From: Membranipora membranacea
Taxonomy: Eukaryota > Bryozoa > Gymnolaemata > Cheilostomatida > Membraniporidae
Reading direction: 5' to 3'
DNA: 64,000 nt
Assembly: GCA_914767715.1 (NCBI GenBank)
Contig: OU612067.1
Location: forward strand, 24,152,162 to 24,216,161
Shown here: piece by piece, positions 9,302 through 22,108 of the stretch
How the letters are laid out: each line of letters starts with the position of its first letter
How positions within the stretch are numbered: position 1 is the first letter of the stretch
Notes under the pieces: model-generated
Databases searched by the model: none
What the model was told of the DNA's origin: nothing
Seen by the model: only the letters and a program-made list of their open reading frames with translations
Position numbers and translations under genes: made by a program

Positions 9302-11682
9302 TGAGTTAGAAGCAAATCTATTTTTTGATCTGAGCGAGAAAAAGCGTGATACCCACCCTTGGTATTATTTTGAAATTTTCAAGTCAGCTTAATTACCGCC
9401 CTTTTAATCCGAGGATTCCAATATTCTGGATTTTGAATAAGGCCGATAAGAGCTTGAACTGGTTGGAGTTTGATAAAGATTCGAGAGAGTTTTAATTTTT
9501 GATGTTGCCGTATGGCATGTTTTTTTTAGCAAAAGTGACCCTAATTAAAACGGACGCTGACAGAGAATGAATAGCCGCAGAGGCAAACGGTTTGCTGATT
9601 CGAGATAAGCAGGAGTTGCTCCTCCTCATGAGGTGAGTTAGAAGCAAATCTATTTTTTGATCTGAGCGAAAAAAAAGCGTGATACCCACCCTTGGTATTA
9701 TTTTGAAAATTTCAAGTCAGCTTAATTACCGCCCTATTAATCCGAGGATTCTTATATTCTGGATTTTGAATAAGGCCGATAAGAGCTTGAACTGGTTGGA
9801 GTTTGATAAAGATTTGAGAGAGTTTTAATTTTCGATGTTGCCGTATGGCATGTTTTTTTTTAGCAAAAGTGACCCTAATTAAAACGGACGCTGACGGAGA
9901 ATGAAAAGCCGCAGAGGCAAACGGTTTGCTGATTCGAGATAAGCAGGAGTTGCTCCTCCTCATGAGGTGAGTTAGAAGCAAATCTATTTTTTTATCTGAG
10001 CGAAAAAAAAGCGTGATACCCACCCTTGGTATTATTTTGAAAATTTCAAGTCAGCTTAATTACCGCCCTATTAATCCGAGGATCCCAATATTCTGGATTT
10101 TGAATGAGGCCGATAAGAGCTTGAACTGGTTGGAGTTTGATAAAGATTCGAGAGAGTTTTAATTTTTGATGTTGCCGTATGGCATGTTTTTTTTTAGCAA
10201 AAGTGACCCTAATTAAAACGGACGCTGACGGAGAATGAAAAGCCGCAGAGGCAAACGGTTTGCTGATTCGAGATAAGCAGGAGTTGCTCCTCCTCATGAG
10301 GTGAGTTAGAAGCAAATCTATTTTTTGATCTGAGCGAAAAAAAGCGTGATACCCACCCTTGGTATTATTTTGAAAATTTCAAGTCAGCTTAATTACCGCC
10401 CTTTTAATCCGAGGATTCCAATATTCTGGATTTTGAATAAGGCCGATAAGAGCTTGAACTGGTTGGAGTTTGATAAAGATTCGAGAGAGTTTTAATTTTT
10501 GATGTTGCCGTATGGCATGTTTTTTTTTAGCAAAAGTGACCCTAATTAAAACGGACGCTGACAGAGAATGAAAAGCCGCAGAGGTAAACGGTTTGCTGAT
10601 TCGAGATAAGCAGAAGTTGCTCCTCCTCATGAGGTGAGTTAGAAGCAAATCTATTTTTTGATCCGAGCGAAAAAAAAGCGTGATACCCACCCTTGGTATT
10701 ATTTTGAAAATTTCAAGTCAGCTTAATTACCGCCCTATTAATCCGAGGATTCCAATATTCTGGATTTTGAATAAGGCCGATAAGAGCTTGAACTGGTTGG
10801 AGTTTGATAAAGATTCGAGAGAGTTTTAATTTTTGTTGTTGCCGTATGGCATGTTTTTTTTTAGCAAAAGTGACCCTAATTAAAACGGACGCTGACGGAG
10901 GATGAAAAGCCGCAGAGGCAAACGGTTTGCTGATTCGAGATAAGCAGGAGTTGCTCCTCCTCATGAGGTGAGTTAGAAGCAAATCTATTTTTTGATCTGA
11001 GGATTCCAATATTCTTGATTTTGAATAAGGCCGATAAGAGCTTGAACTGGTTGGAGTTTGATAAAGATTCGAGAGAGTTTTAATTTTTGATGTTGCCGTA
11101 TGGCATGTTTTTTTTTAGCAAAAGTGACCCTAATTAAAACGGACGCTGACGGAGAATGAAAAGCCGCAGAGGCAAACGGTTTGCTGATTCGAGATAAGCA
11201 GAAGTTGCTCCTCCTCATGAGGTGAGTTAGAAGCAAATCTATTTTTTGATCCGAGCGAAAAAAAAGCGTGATATCCACCCTTGGTATTATTTTGAAAATT
11301 TCAAGTCAGCTTAATTACCGCCCTATTAATCCGAGGATTCCAATATTCTGGATTTTGAATAAGGCCGATAAGAGCTTGAACTGGTTGGAGTTTGATAAAG
11401 ATTCGAGAGAGTTTTAATTTTTGTTGTTGCCGAATGGCATGTTTTTTTTAGCAAAAGTGACCCTAATTAAAACGGACGCTGACGGAGGATGAAAAGCCGC
11501 AGAGGCAAACGGTTTGCTGATTCGAGATAAGCAGGAGTTGCTCCTCCTCATGAGGTGAGTTAGAAGCAAATCTATTTTTTGATCTGAGGATTCCAATATT
11601 CTGGATTTTGAATAAGGCCGATAAGAGCTTGAACTGGTTGGAGTTTGATAAAGATTCGAGAGAGTTTTAATTTTTGTTGGAT

Positions 11683-14600
11683 GAAAAGCCGCAGAGGCAA
11701 ACGGTTTGCTGATTCGAGATAAGCAGGAGTTGCTCCTCCTCATGAGGTGAGTTAGAAGCAAATCTATTTTTTGATCTGAGCGAAAAAAAAGCGTGATACC
11801 CACCCTTGGTATTATTTTGAAAATTTCAAGACAGCTTAATTACCGCCCTATTAATCCGAGGATTGCAATATTCTGGATTTTGAATAAGGCCGATAAGAGC
11901 TTGAACTGGTCGGAGTTTGATAAAGATTCGAGAGAGTTTTAATTTTTGATGTTGCCGTATGGCATGTTTTTTTTTAGCAAAAGTGACCCTAATTAAAACG
12001 GACGCTGACGGAGAATGAAAAGCCGCAGAGGCAAACGGTTTGCTGATTCGAGATAAGCAGAAGTTGCTCCTCCTCATGAGTTGAGTTAGAAGCAAATCTA
12101 TTTTTTGATCCGAGCGAAAAAAAAGCGTGATACCCACCCTTGGTATTATTTTGAAAATTTCAAGTGAGCTTAATTACCGCCCTATTAATCCGAGGATTCA
12201 AATATTCTGGATTTTGAATAAGGCCGATAAGAGCTTGAACTGGTTGGAGTTTGATAAAGATTCGAGAGAGTTTTTATTTTTGATGTTGCCGTATGGCATG
12301 TTTTTTTTTAGCAAAAGTGACCCTAATTAAAACGGACGCTGACGGAGAATGAAAAGCCGCAGAGGCAAACGGTTTGCTGATTCGAGATAAGCAGAAGTTG
12401 CTCCTCCTCATGAGGTGAGTTAGAAGCAAATCTATTTTTTGATCTGAGCGAAAAAAAAGCGTGATACCCACCCTTGGTATTGTTTTGAAAATTTCAAGTC
12501 AGCTTAATTACCGCCCTATTAATCCGAGGATTCCAATATTCTGGATTTTGAATAAGGCCGATAAGAGCTTGAACTGGTTGGAGTTTGATAAAGATTCGAG
12601 AGAGTTTTAATTTTTGTTGTTGCCGTATGGCATGTTTTTTTTTAGCAAAAGTGACCCTAATTAAAACGGACGCTGACGGAGGATGAAAAGCCGCAGAGGC
12701 AAACGGTTTGCTGATTCGAGATAAGCAGGAGTTGCTCCTCCTCATGAGGTGAGTTAGAAGCAAATCTATTTTTTGATCTGAGCGAAAAAAAAGCGTGATA
12801 CCCAACCTTGGTATTATTTTGAAAATTTCAAGTCAGCTTAATTACCGCCCTATTAATCCGAGGATTCCAATATTCTGGATTTTGAATAAGGCCGATAAGA
12901 GCTTGAACTGGTTGGAGTTTGATAAAGATTCGAGAGAGTTTTAATTTTTGATGTTGCCATATGGCATGTTTTTTTTAGCAAAAGTGACCCTAATTAAAAC
13001 GGACGCTGACGGAGAATGAAAAGCCGCAGAGGCAAACGGTTTGCTGATTCGAGATAAGCAGAAGTTGCTCCTCCTCATGAGGTGAGTTAGAAGCAAATCT
13101 ATTTTTTGATCTGAGCGAAAAAAAAGCGTGATACCCACCCTTGGTATTATTTTGAAAATTCCAAGTCAGCTTAATTACCGCCCTATTAATCCGAGGATTC
13201 CAATATTCTGGATTTTGAATAAGGCCGATAAGAGCTTGAACTGGTTGGAGTTTGATAAAGATTCGAGAGAGTTTTAATTTTTGATGTTGCCGTATGGCAT
13301 GTTTTTTTTTAGCAAAAGTGAGCCTTATTAAAACGGACGCTGACGGAGAATGAAAAGCCGCAGAGGCAAACGGTTTGCTGATTCGAGATAAGCAGAAGTT
13401 GCTCCTCCTCATGAGGTGAGTTAGAAGCAAATCTATTTTTTGATCTGAGCGAAAAAAAGCGTGATACCCACCCTTGGTATTATTTTGAAAATTTCAAGTC
13501 AGCTTAATTACCGCCCTTTTAATCCGAGGATTCCAATATTCTGGATTTTGAATAAGGCCGATAAGAGCTTGAACTGGTTGGAGTTTGATAAAGATTCTAG
13601 AGAGTTTTAATTTTTGATGTTGCCGTATGGCATGTTTTTTTTTAGCAAAAGTGACCCTAATTAAAACGGACGCTGACGGAGAATGAAAAGCCGCAGAGGC
13701 AAACGGTTTGCTGATTCGAGATAAGCAGAAGTTGCTCCTCCTCATGAGGTGAGTTAGAAGCAAATCTATTTTTTTATCTGAGCGAAAAAAAAGCGTGATA
13801 CCCACCCTTGGTATTATTTTGAAAATTTCAAGTCAGCTTAATTACCGCCCTATTAATCCGAGGATCCCAATATTCTGGATTTTGAATGAGGCCGATAAGA
13901 GCTTGAACTGGTTGGAGTTTGATAAAGATTCGAGAGAGTTTTAATTTTTGATGTTGCCGTATGGCATGTTTTTTTTTAGCAAAAGTGACCCTAATTAAAA
14001 CGGACGCTGACGGAGAATGAAAAGCCGCAGAGGCAAACGGTTTGCTGATTCGAGATAAGCAGGAGTTGCTCCTCCTCATGAGGTGAGTTAGAAGCAAATC
14101 TATTTTTTGATCTGAGCGAAAAAAAGCGTGATACCCACCCTTGGTATTATTTTGAAAATTTCAAGTCAGCTTAATTACCGCCCTTTTAATCCGAGGATTC
14201 CAATATTCTGGATTTTGAATAAGGCCGATAAGAGCTTGAACTGGTTGGAGTTTGATAAAGATTCGAGAGAGTTTTAATTTTTGATGTTGCCGTATGGCAT
14301 GTTTTTTTTTAGCAAAAGTGACCCTAATTAAAACGGACGCTGACAGAGAATGAAAAGCCGCAGAGGTAAACGGTTTGCTGATTCGAGATAAGCAGAAGTT
14401 GCTCCTCCTCATGAGGTGAGTTAGAAGCAAATCTATTTTTTGATCCGAGCGAAAAAAAAGCGTGATACCCACCCTTGGTATTATTTTGAAAATTTCAAGT
14501 CAGCTTAATTACCGCCCTATTAATCCGAGGATTCCAATATTCTGGATTTTGAATAAGGCCGATAAGAGCTTGAACTGGTTGGAGTTTGATAAAGATTCGA

Positions 14601-15464
14601 GAGAGTTTTAATTTTTGTTGTTGCCGTATGGCATGTTTTTTTTTAGCAAAAGTGACCCTAATTAAAACGGACGCTGACGGAGGATGAAAAGCCGCAGAGG
14701 CAAACGGTTTGCTGATTCGAGATAAGCAGGAGTTGCTCCTCCTCATGAGGTGAGTTAGAAGCAAATCTATTTTTTGATCTGAGGATTCCAATATTCTGGA
14801 TTTTGAATAAGGCCGATAAGAGCTTGAACTGGTTGGAGTTTGATAAAGATTCGAGAGAGTTTTAATTTTTGATGTTGCCGTATGGCATGTTTTTTTTTAG
14901 CAAAAGTGACCCTAATTAAAACGGACGCTGACGGAGAATGAAAAGCCGCAGAGGCAAACGGTTTGCTGATTCGAGATAAGCAGAAGTTGCTCCTCCTCAT
15001 GAGGTGAGTTAGAAGCAAATCTATTTTTTGATCCGAGCGAAAAAAAAGCGTGATATCCACCCTTGGTATTATTTTGAAAATTTCAAGTCAGCTTAATTAC
15101 CGCCCTATTAATCCGAGGATTCCAATATTCTGGATTTTGAATAAGGCCGATAAGAGCTTGAACTGGTTGGAGTTTGATAAAGATTCGAGAGAGTTTTAAT
15201 TTTTGTTGTTGCCGAATGGCATGTTTTTTTTAGCAAAAGTGACCCTAATTAAAACGGACGCTGACGGAGGATGAAAAGCCGCAGAGGCAAACGGTTTGCT
15301 GATTCGAGATAAGCAGGAGTTGCTCCTCCTCATGAGGTGAGTTAGAAGCAAATCTATTTTTTGATCTGAGGATTCCAATATTCTGGATTTTGAATAAGGC
15401 CGATAAGAGCTTGAACTGGTTGGAGTTTGATAAAGATTCGAGAGAGTTTTAATTTTTGTTGGAT
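11683..15464 (+). repeat. HOR interval 1 (3782 bp, four extra monomers)
   Basis: This is 1334 bp longer than the 2448-bp canonical unit, that is four extra full monomers. The extra block (about 12480-13800) includes GCCATATGGCATG (12957) and GTGAGCCTTATT (about 13319), and it matches about 28980-30320 beyond the other end of the domain. This copy therefore probably preserves the pre-amplification context. Confidence 0.8.
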
Positions 15465-17880
15465 AAAAAGCCGCAGAGGCAAACGGTTTGCTGATTCGAG
15501 ATAAGCAGGAGTTGCTCCTCCTCATGAGGTGAGTTAGAAGCAAATCTATTTTTTGATCTGAGCGAAAAAAAAGCGTGATACCCACCCTTGGTATTATTTT
15601 GAAAATTTCAAGACAGCTTAATTACCGCCCTATTAATCCGAGGATTGCAATATTCTGGATTTTGAATAAGGCCGATAAGAGCTTGAACTGGTCGGAGTTT
15701 GATAAAGATTCGAGAGAGTTTTAATTTTTGATGTTGCCGTATGGCATGTTTTTTTTTAGCAAAAGTGACCCTAATTAAAACGGACGCTGACGGAGAATGA
15801 AAAGCCGCAGAGGCAAACGGTTTGCTGATTCGAGATAAGCAGAAGTTGCTCCTCCTCATGAGTTGAGTTAGAAGCAAATCTATTTTTTGATCCGAGCGAA
15901 AAAAAAGCGTGATACCCACCCTTGGTATTATTTTGAAAATTTCAAGTGAGCTTAATTACCGCCCTATTAATCCGAGGATTCAAATATTCTGGATTTTGAA
16001 TAAGGCCGATAAGAGCTTGAACTGGTTGGAGTTTGATAAAGATTCTAGAGAGTTTTAATTTTTGATGTTGCCGTATGGCATGTTTTTTTTTAGCAAAAGT
16101 GACCCTAATTAAAACGGACGCTGACGGAGAATGAAAAGCCGCAGAGGCAAACGGTTTGCTGATTCGAGATAAGCAGAAGTTGCTCCTCCTCATGAGGTGA
16201 GTTAGAAGCAAATCTATTTTTTTATCTGAGCGAAAAAAAAGCGTGATACCCACCCTTGGTATTATTTTGAAAATTTCAAGTCAGCTTAATTACCGCCCTA
16301 TTAATCCGAGGATCCCAATATTCTGGATTTTGAATGAGGCCGATAAGAGCTTGAACTGGTTGGAGTTTGATAAAGATTCGAGAGAGTTTTAATTTTTGAT
16401 GTTGCCGTATGGCATGTTTTTTTTTAGCAAAAGTGACCCTAATTAAAACGGACGCTGACGGAGAATGAAAAGCCGCAGAGGCAAACGGTTTGCTGATTCG
16501 AGATAAGCAGGAGTTGCTCCTCCTCATGAGGTGAGTTAGAAGCAAATCTATTTTTTGATCTGAGCGAAAAAAAGCGTGATACCCACCCTTGGTATTATTT
16601 TGAAAATTTCAAGTCAGCTTAATTACCGCCCTTTTAATCCGAGGATTCCAATATTCTGGATTTTGAATAAGGCCGATAAGAGCTTGAACTGGTTGGAGTT
16701 TGATAAAGATTCGAGAGAGTTTTAATTTTTGATGTTGCCGTATGGCATGTTTTTTTTTAGCAAAAGTGACCCTAATTAAAACGGACGCTGACAGAGAATG
16801 AAAAGCCGCAGAGGTAAACGGTTTGCTGATTCGAGATAAGCAGAAGTTGCTCCTCCTCATGAGGTGAGTTAGAAGCAAATCTATTTTTTGATCCGAGCGA
16901 AAAAAAAGCGTGATACCCACCCTTGGTATTATTTTGAAAATTTCAAGTCAGCTTAATTACCGCCCTATTAATCCGAGGATTCCAATATTCTGGATTTTGA
17001 ATAAGGCCGATAAGAGCTTGAACTGGTTGGAGTTTGATAAAGATTCGAGAGAGTTTTAATTTTTGTTGTTGCCGTATGGCATGTTTTTTTTTAGCAAAAG
17101 TGACCCTAATTAAAACGGACGCTGACGGAGGATGAAAAGCCGCAGAGGCAAACGGTTTGCTGATTCGAGATAAGCAGGAGTTGCTCCTCCTCATGAGGTG
17201 AGTTAGAAGCAAATCTATTTTTTGAAGGCCGATAAGAGCTTGAACTGGTTGGAGTTTGATAAAGATTCGAGAGAGTTTTAATTTTTGATGTTGCCGTATG
17301 GCATGTTTTTTTTTAGCAAAAGTGACCCTAATTAAAACGGACGCTGACGGAGAATGAAAAGCCGCAGAGGCAAACGGTTTGCTGATTCGAGATAAGCAGA
17401 AGTTGCTCCTCCTCATGAGGTGAGTTAGAAGCAAATCTATTTTTTGATCCGAGCGAAAAAAAAGCGTGATATCCACCCTTGGTATTATTTTGAAAATTTC
17501 AAGTCAGCTTAATTACCGCCCTATTAATCCGAGGATTCCAATATTCTGGATTTTGAATAAGGCCGATAAGAGCTTGAACTGGTTGGAGTTTGATAAAGAT
17601 TCGAGAGAGTTTTAATTTTTGTTGTTGCCGAATGGCATGTTTTTTTTAGCAAAAGTGACCCTAATTAAAACGGACGCTGACGGAGGATGAAAAGCCGCAG
17701 AGGCAAACGGTTTGCTGATTCGAGATAAGCAGGAGTTGCTCCTCCTCATGAGGTGAGTTAGAAGCAAATCTATTTTTTGATCTGAGGATTCCAATATTCT
17801 GGATTTTGAATAAGGCCGATAAGAGCTTGAACTGGTTGGAGTTTGATAAAGATTCGAGAGAGTTTTAATTTTTGTTGGAT
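15465..17880 (+). repeat. HOR interval 2 (2416 bp) with a private 112-bp deletion
   Basis: The composition is canonical except that the 254-bp monomer is replaced by a 222-bp monomer (17134-17355). There CTATTTTTTGA is fused directly to AGGCCGATAAGAGC at about 17220, a breakpoint seen only here. The larger deletion, about 112 bp, covers the 80-bp one at nearly the same site. Confidence 0.85.
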
Positions 17881-19327
17881 GAAAAGCCGCAGAGGCAAAC
17901 GGTTTGCTGATTCGAGATAAGCAGGAGTTGCTCCTCCTCATGAGGTGAGTTAGAAGCAAATCTATTTTTTGATCTGAGCGAAAAAAAAGCGTGATACCCA
18001 CCCTTGGTATTATTTTGAAAATTTCAAGACAGCTTAATTACCGCCCTATTAATCCGAGGATTGCAATATTCTGGATTTTGAATAAGGCCGATAAGAGCTT
18101 GAACTGGTCGGAGTTTGATAAAGATTCGAGAGAGTTTTAATTTTTGATGTTGCCGTATGGCATGTTTTTTTTTAGCAAAAGTGACCCTAATTAAAACGGA
18201 CGCTGACGGAGAATGAAAAGCCGCAGAGGCAAACGGTTTGCTGATTCGAGATAAGCAGAAGTTGCTCCTCCTCATGAGTTGAGTTAGAAGCAAATCTATT
18301 TTTTGATCCGAGCGAAAAAAAAGCGTGATACCCACCCTTGGTATTATTTTGAAAATTTCAAGTGAGCTTAATTACCGCCCTATTAATCCGAGGATTCAAA
18401 TATTCTGGATTTTGAATAAGGCCGATAAGAGCTTGAACTGGTTGGAGTTTGATAAAGATTCGAGAGAGTTTTAATTTTTGATGTTGCCGTATGGCATGTT
18501 TTTTTTTAGCAAAAGTGACCCTAATTAAAACGGACGCTGACGGAGGATGAAAAGCCGCAGAGGCAAACGGTTTGCTGATTCGAGATAAGCAGGAGTTGCT
18601 CCTCCTCATGAGGTGAGTTAGAAGCAAATCTATTTTTTGATCTGAGGATTCCAATATTCTTGATTTTGAATAAGGCCGATAAGAGCTTGAACTGGTTGGA
18701 GTTTGATAAAGATTCGAGAGAGTTTTAATTTTTGATGTTGCCGTATGGCATGTTTTTTTTTAGCAAAAGTGACCCTAATTAAAACGGACGCTGACGGAGA
18801 ATGAAAAGCCGCAGAGGCAAACGGTTTGCTGATTCGAGATAAGCAGAAGTTGCTCCTCCTCATGAGGTGAGTTAGAAGCAAATCTATTTTTTGATCCGAG
18901 CGAAAAAAAAGCGTGATATCCACCCTTGGTATTATTTTGAAAATTTCAAGTCAGCTTAATTACCGCCCTATTAATCCGAGGATTCCAATATTCTGGATTT
19001 TGAATAAGGCCGATAAGAGCTTGAACTGGTTGGAGTTTGATAAAGATTCGAGAGAGTTTTAATTTTTGTTGTTGCCGAATGGCATGTTTTTTTTAGCAAA
19101 AGTGACCCTAATTAAAACGGACGCTGACGGAGGATGAAAAGCCGCAGAGGCAAACGGTTTGCTGATTCGAGATAAGCAGGAGTTGCTCCTCCTCATGAGG
19201 TGAGTTAGAAGCAAATCTATTTTTTGATCTGAGGATTCCAATATTCTGGATTTTGAATAAGGCCGATAAGAGCTTGAACTGGTTGGAGTTTGATAAAGAT
19301 TCGAGAGAGTTTTAATTTTTGTTGGAT
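17881..19327 (+). repeat. HOR interval 3 (1447 bp, three monomers fewer)
   Basis: It contains two full monomers, the 254-bp monomer, one full monomer and the 192-bp monomer. The block with GAGGATCCC and AGGTAAACGG is absent, so this is a contraction by three full monomers, as expected from out-of-register exchange within the domain. Confidence 0.8.
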
Positions 19328-22108
19328 GAAAAGCCGCAGAGGCAAACGGTTTGCTGATTCGAGATAAGCAGAAGTTGCTCCTCCTCATGAGGTGAGTTAG
19401 AAGCAAATCTATTTTTTGATCTGAGCGAAAAAAAAGCGTGATACCCACCCTTGGTATTATTTTGAAAATTTCAAGACAGCTTAATTACCGCCCTATTAAT
19501 CCGAGGATTGCAATATTCTGGATTTTGAATAAGGCCGATAAGAGCTTGAACTGGTCGGAGTTTGATAAAGATTCGAGAGAGTTTTAATTTTTGATGTTGC
19601 CGTATGGCATGTTTTTTTTTAGCAAAAGTGACCCTAATTAAAACGGACGCTGACGGAGAATGAAAAGCCGCAGAGGCAAACGGTTTGCTGATTCGAGATA
19701 AGCAGAAGTTGCTCCTCCTCATGAGTTGAGTTAGAAGCAAATCTATTTTTTGATCCGAGCGAAAAAAAAGCGTGATACCCACCCTTGGTATTATTTTGAA
19801 AATTTCAAGTGAGCTTAATTACCGCCCTATTAATCCGAGGATTCAAATATTCTGGATTTTGAATAAGGCCGATAAGAGCTTGAACTGGTTGGAGTTTGAT
19901 AAAGATTCGAGAGAGTTTTAATTTTTGATGTTGCCGTATGGCATGTTTTTTTTTAGCAAAAGTGAGCCTTATTAAAACGGACGCTGACGGAGAATGAAAA
20001 GCCGCAGAGGCAAACGGTTTGCTGATTCGAGATAAGCAGAAGTTGCTCCTCCTCATGAGGTGAGTTAGAAGCAAATCTATTTTTTGATCTGAGCGAAAAA
20101 AAGCGTGATACCCACCCTTGGTATTATTTTGAAAATTTCAAGTCAGCTTAATTACCGCCCTTTTAATCCGAGGATTCCAATATTCTGGATTTTGAATAAG
20201 GCCGATAAGAGCTTGAACTGGTTGGAGTTTGATAAAGATTCTAGAGAGTTTTAATTTTTGATGTTGCCGTATGGCATGTTTTTTTTTAGCAAAAGTGACC
20301 CTAATTAAAACGGACGCTGGCGGAGAATGAAAAGCCGCAGAGGCAAACGGTTTGCTGATTCGAGATAAGCAGAAGTTGCTCCTCCTCATGAGGTGAGTTA
20401 GAAGCAAATCTATTTTTTTATCTGAGCGAAAAAAAAGCGTGATACCCACCCTTGGTATTATTTTGAAAATTTCAAGTCAGCTTAATTACCGCCCTATTAA
20501 TCCGAGGATCCCAATATTCTGGATTTTGAATGAGGCCGATAAGAGCTTGAACTGGTTGGAGTTTGATAAAGATTCGAGAGAGTTTTAATTTTTGATGTTG
20601 CCGTATGGCATGTTTTTTTTTAGCAAAAGTGACCCTAATTAAAACGGACGCTGACGGAGAATGAAAAGCCGCAGAGGCAAACGGTTTGCTGATTCGAGAT
20701 AAGCAGGAGTTGCTCCTCCTCATGAGGTGAGTTAGAAGCAAATCTATTTTTTGATCTGAGCGAAAAAAAGCGTGATACCCACCCTTGGTATTATTTTGAA
20801 AATTTCAAGTCAGCTTAATTACCGCCCTTTTAATCCGAGGATTCCAATATTCTGGATTTTGAATAAGGCCGATAAGAGCTTGAACTGGTTGGAGTTTGAT
20901 AAAGATTCGAGAGAGTTTTAATTTTTGATGTTGCCGTATGGCATGTTTTTTTTTAGCAAAAGTGACCCTAATTAAAACGGACGCTGACAGAGAATGAAAA
21001 GCCGCAGAGGTAAACGGTTTGCTGATTCGAGATAAGCAGAAGTTGCTCCTCCTCATGAGGTGAGTTAGAAGCAAATCTATTTTTTGATCCGAGCGAAAAA
21101 AAAGCGTGATACCCACCCTTGGTATTATTTTGAAAATTTCAAGTCAGCTTAATTACCGCCCTATTAATCCGAGGATTCCAATATTCTGGATTTTGAATAA
21201 GGCCGATAAGAGCTTGAACTGGTTGGAGTTTGATAAAGATTCGAGAGAGTTTTAATTTTTGTTGTTGCCGTATGGCATGTTTTTTTTTAGCAAAAGTGAC
21301 CCTAATTAAAACGGACGCTGACGGAGGATGAAAAGCCGCAGAGGCAAACGGTTTGCTGATTCGAGATAAGCAGGAGTTGCTCCTCCTCATGAGGTGAGTT
21401 AGAAGCAAATCTATTTTTTGATCTGAGGATTCCAATATTCTGGATTTTGAATAAGGCCGATAAGAGCTTGAACTGGTTGGAGTTTGATAAAGATTCGAGA
21501 GAGTTTTAATTTTTGATGTTGCCGTATGGCATGTTTTTTTTTAGCAAAAGTGACCCTAATTAAAACGGACGCTGACGGAGAATGAAAAGCCGCAGAGGCA
21601 AACGGTTTGCTGATTCGAGATAAGCAGAAGTTGCTCCTCCTCATGAGGTGAGTTAGAAGCAAATCTATTTTTTGATCCGAGCGAAAAAAAAGCGTGATAT
21701 CCACCCTTGGTATTATTTTGAAAATTTCAAGTCAGCTTAATTACCGCCCTATTAATCCGAGGATTCCAATATTCTGGATTTTGAATAAGGCCGATAAGAG
21801 CTTGAACTGGTTGGAGTTTGATAAAGATTCGAGAGAGTTTTAATTTTTGTTGTTGCCGAATGGCATGTTTTTTTTAGCAAAAGTGACCCTAATTAAAACG
21901 GACGCTGACGGAGGATGAAAAGCCGCAGAGGCAAACGGTTTGCTGATTCGAGATAAGCAGGAGTTGCTCCTCCTCATGAGGTGAGTTAGAAGCAAATCTA
22001 TTTTTTGATCTGAGGATTCCAATATTCTGGATTTTGAATAAGGCCGATAAGAGCTTGAACTGGTTGGAGTTTGATAAAGATTCGAGAGAGTTTTAATTTT
22101 TGTTGGAT
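19328..22108 (+). repeat. HOR interval 4 (2781 bp, one extra monomer)
   Basis: This is the canonical unit plus one full monomer at about 19805-20138, which carries the GTGAGCCTTATT mark otherwise seen in the extra block of interval 1 and beyond 29 kb. Confidence 0.8.

Larger units (their letters stand above)
1222..9690 (+). repeat. Array edge domain: divergent monomers and older local duplications
   Basis: These roughly 25 monomers are the most varied in the window and carry the ancestral-looking base A in AAGCAGAAGTTG until about 9280. Two duplication scales are visible. ATTGAAACTGACGC recurs at about 1870 and 2870, and TTTTTAATAAGG at about 2090 and 3090, giving a three-monomer (about 1000 bp) duplication. 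A segment with GAAAACAAAGCG (3329 and 8337), GTTGTCGTATGG (3497 and 8505) and TCTATATTTTGATC (about 3977 and 8983) is repeated at about 5008 bp, that is 15 monomers. The first monomer (1226-1520) closely resembles the one at 4566-4860, ten monomers away. Confidence 0.85.

Noticed and set aside
12990-13430. Longer minus-strand frames of 140-194 codons (also 2534-3016, 4202-4684, 29505-29945, 31841-32323, 59053-59637)
   Set aside because: Each is a run-on of the same frame into the next monomer caused by a 1-bp change; there is no independent domain content.
16943-17476. A 177-codon minus-strand frame
   Set aside because: It is made by the 112-bp deletion at about 17220 fusing two monomers, with no sign of a gene.
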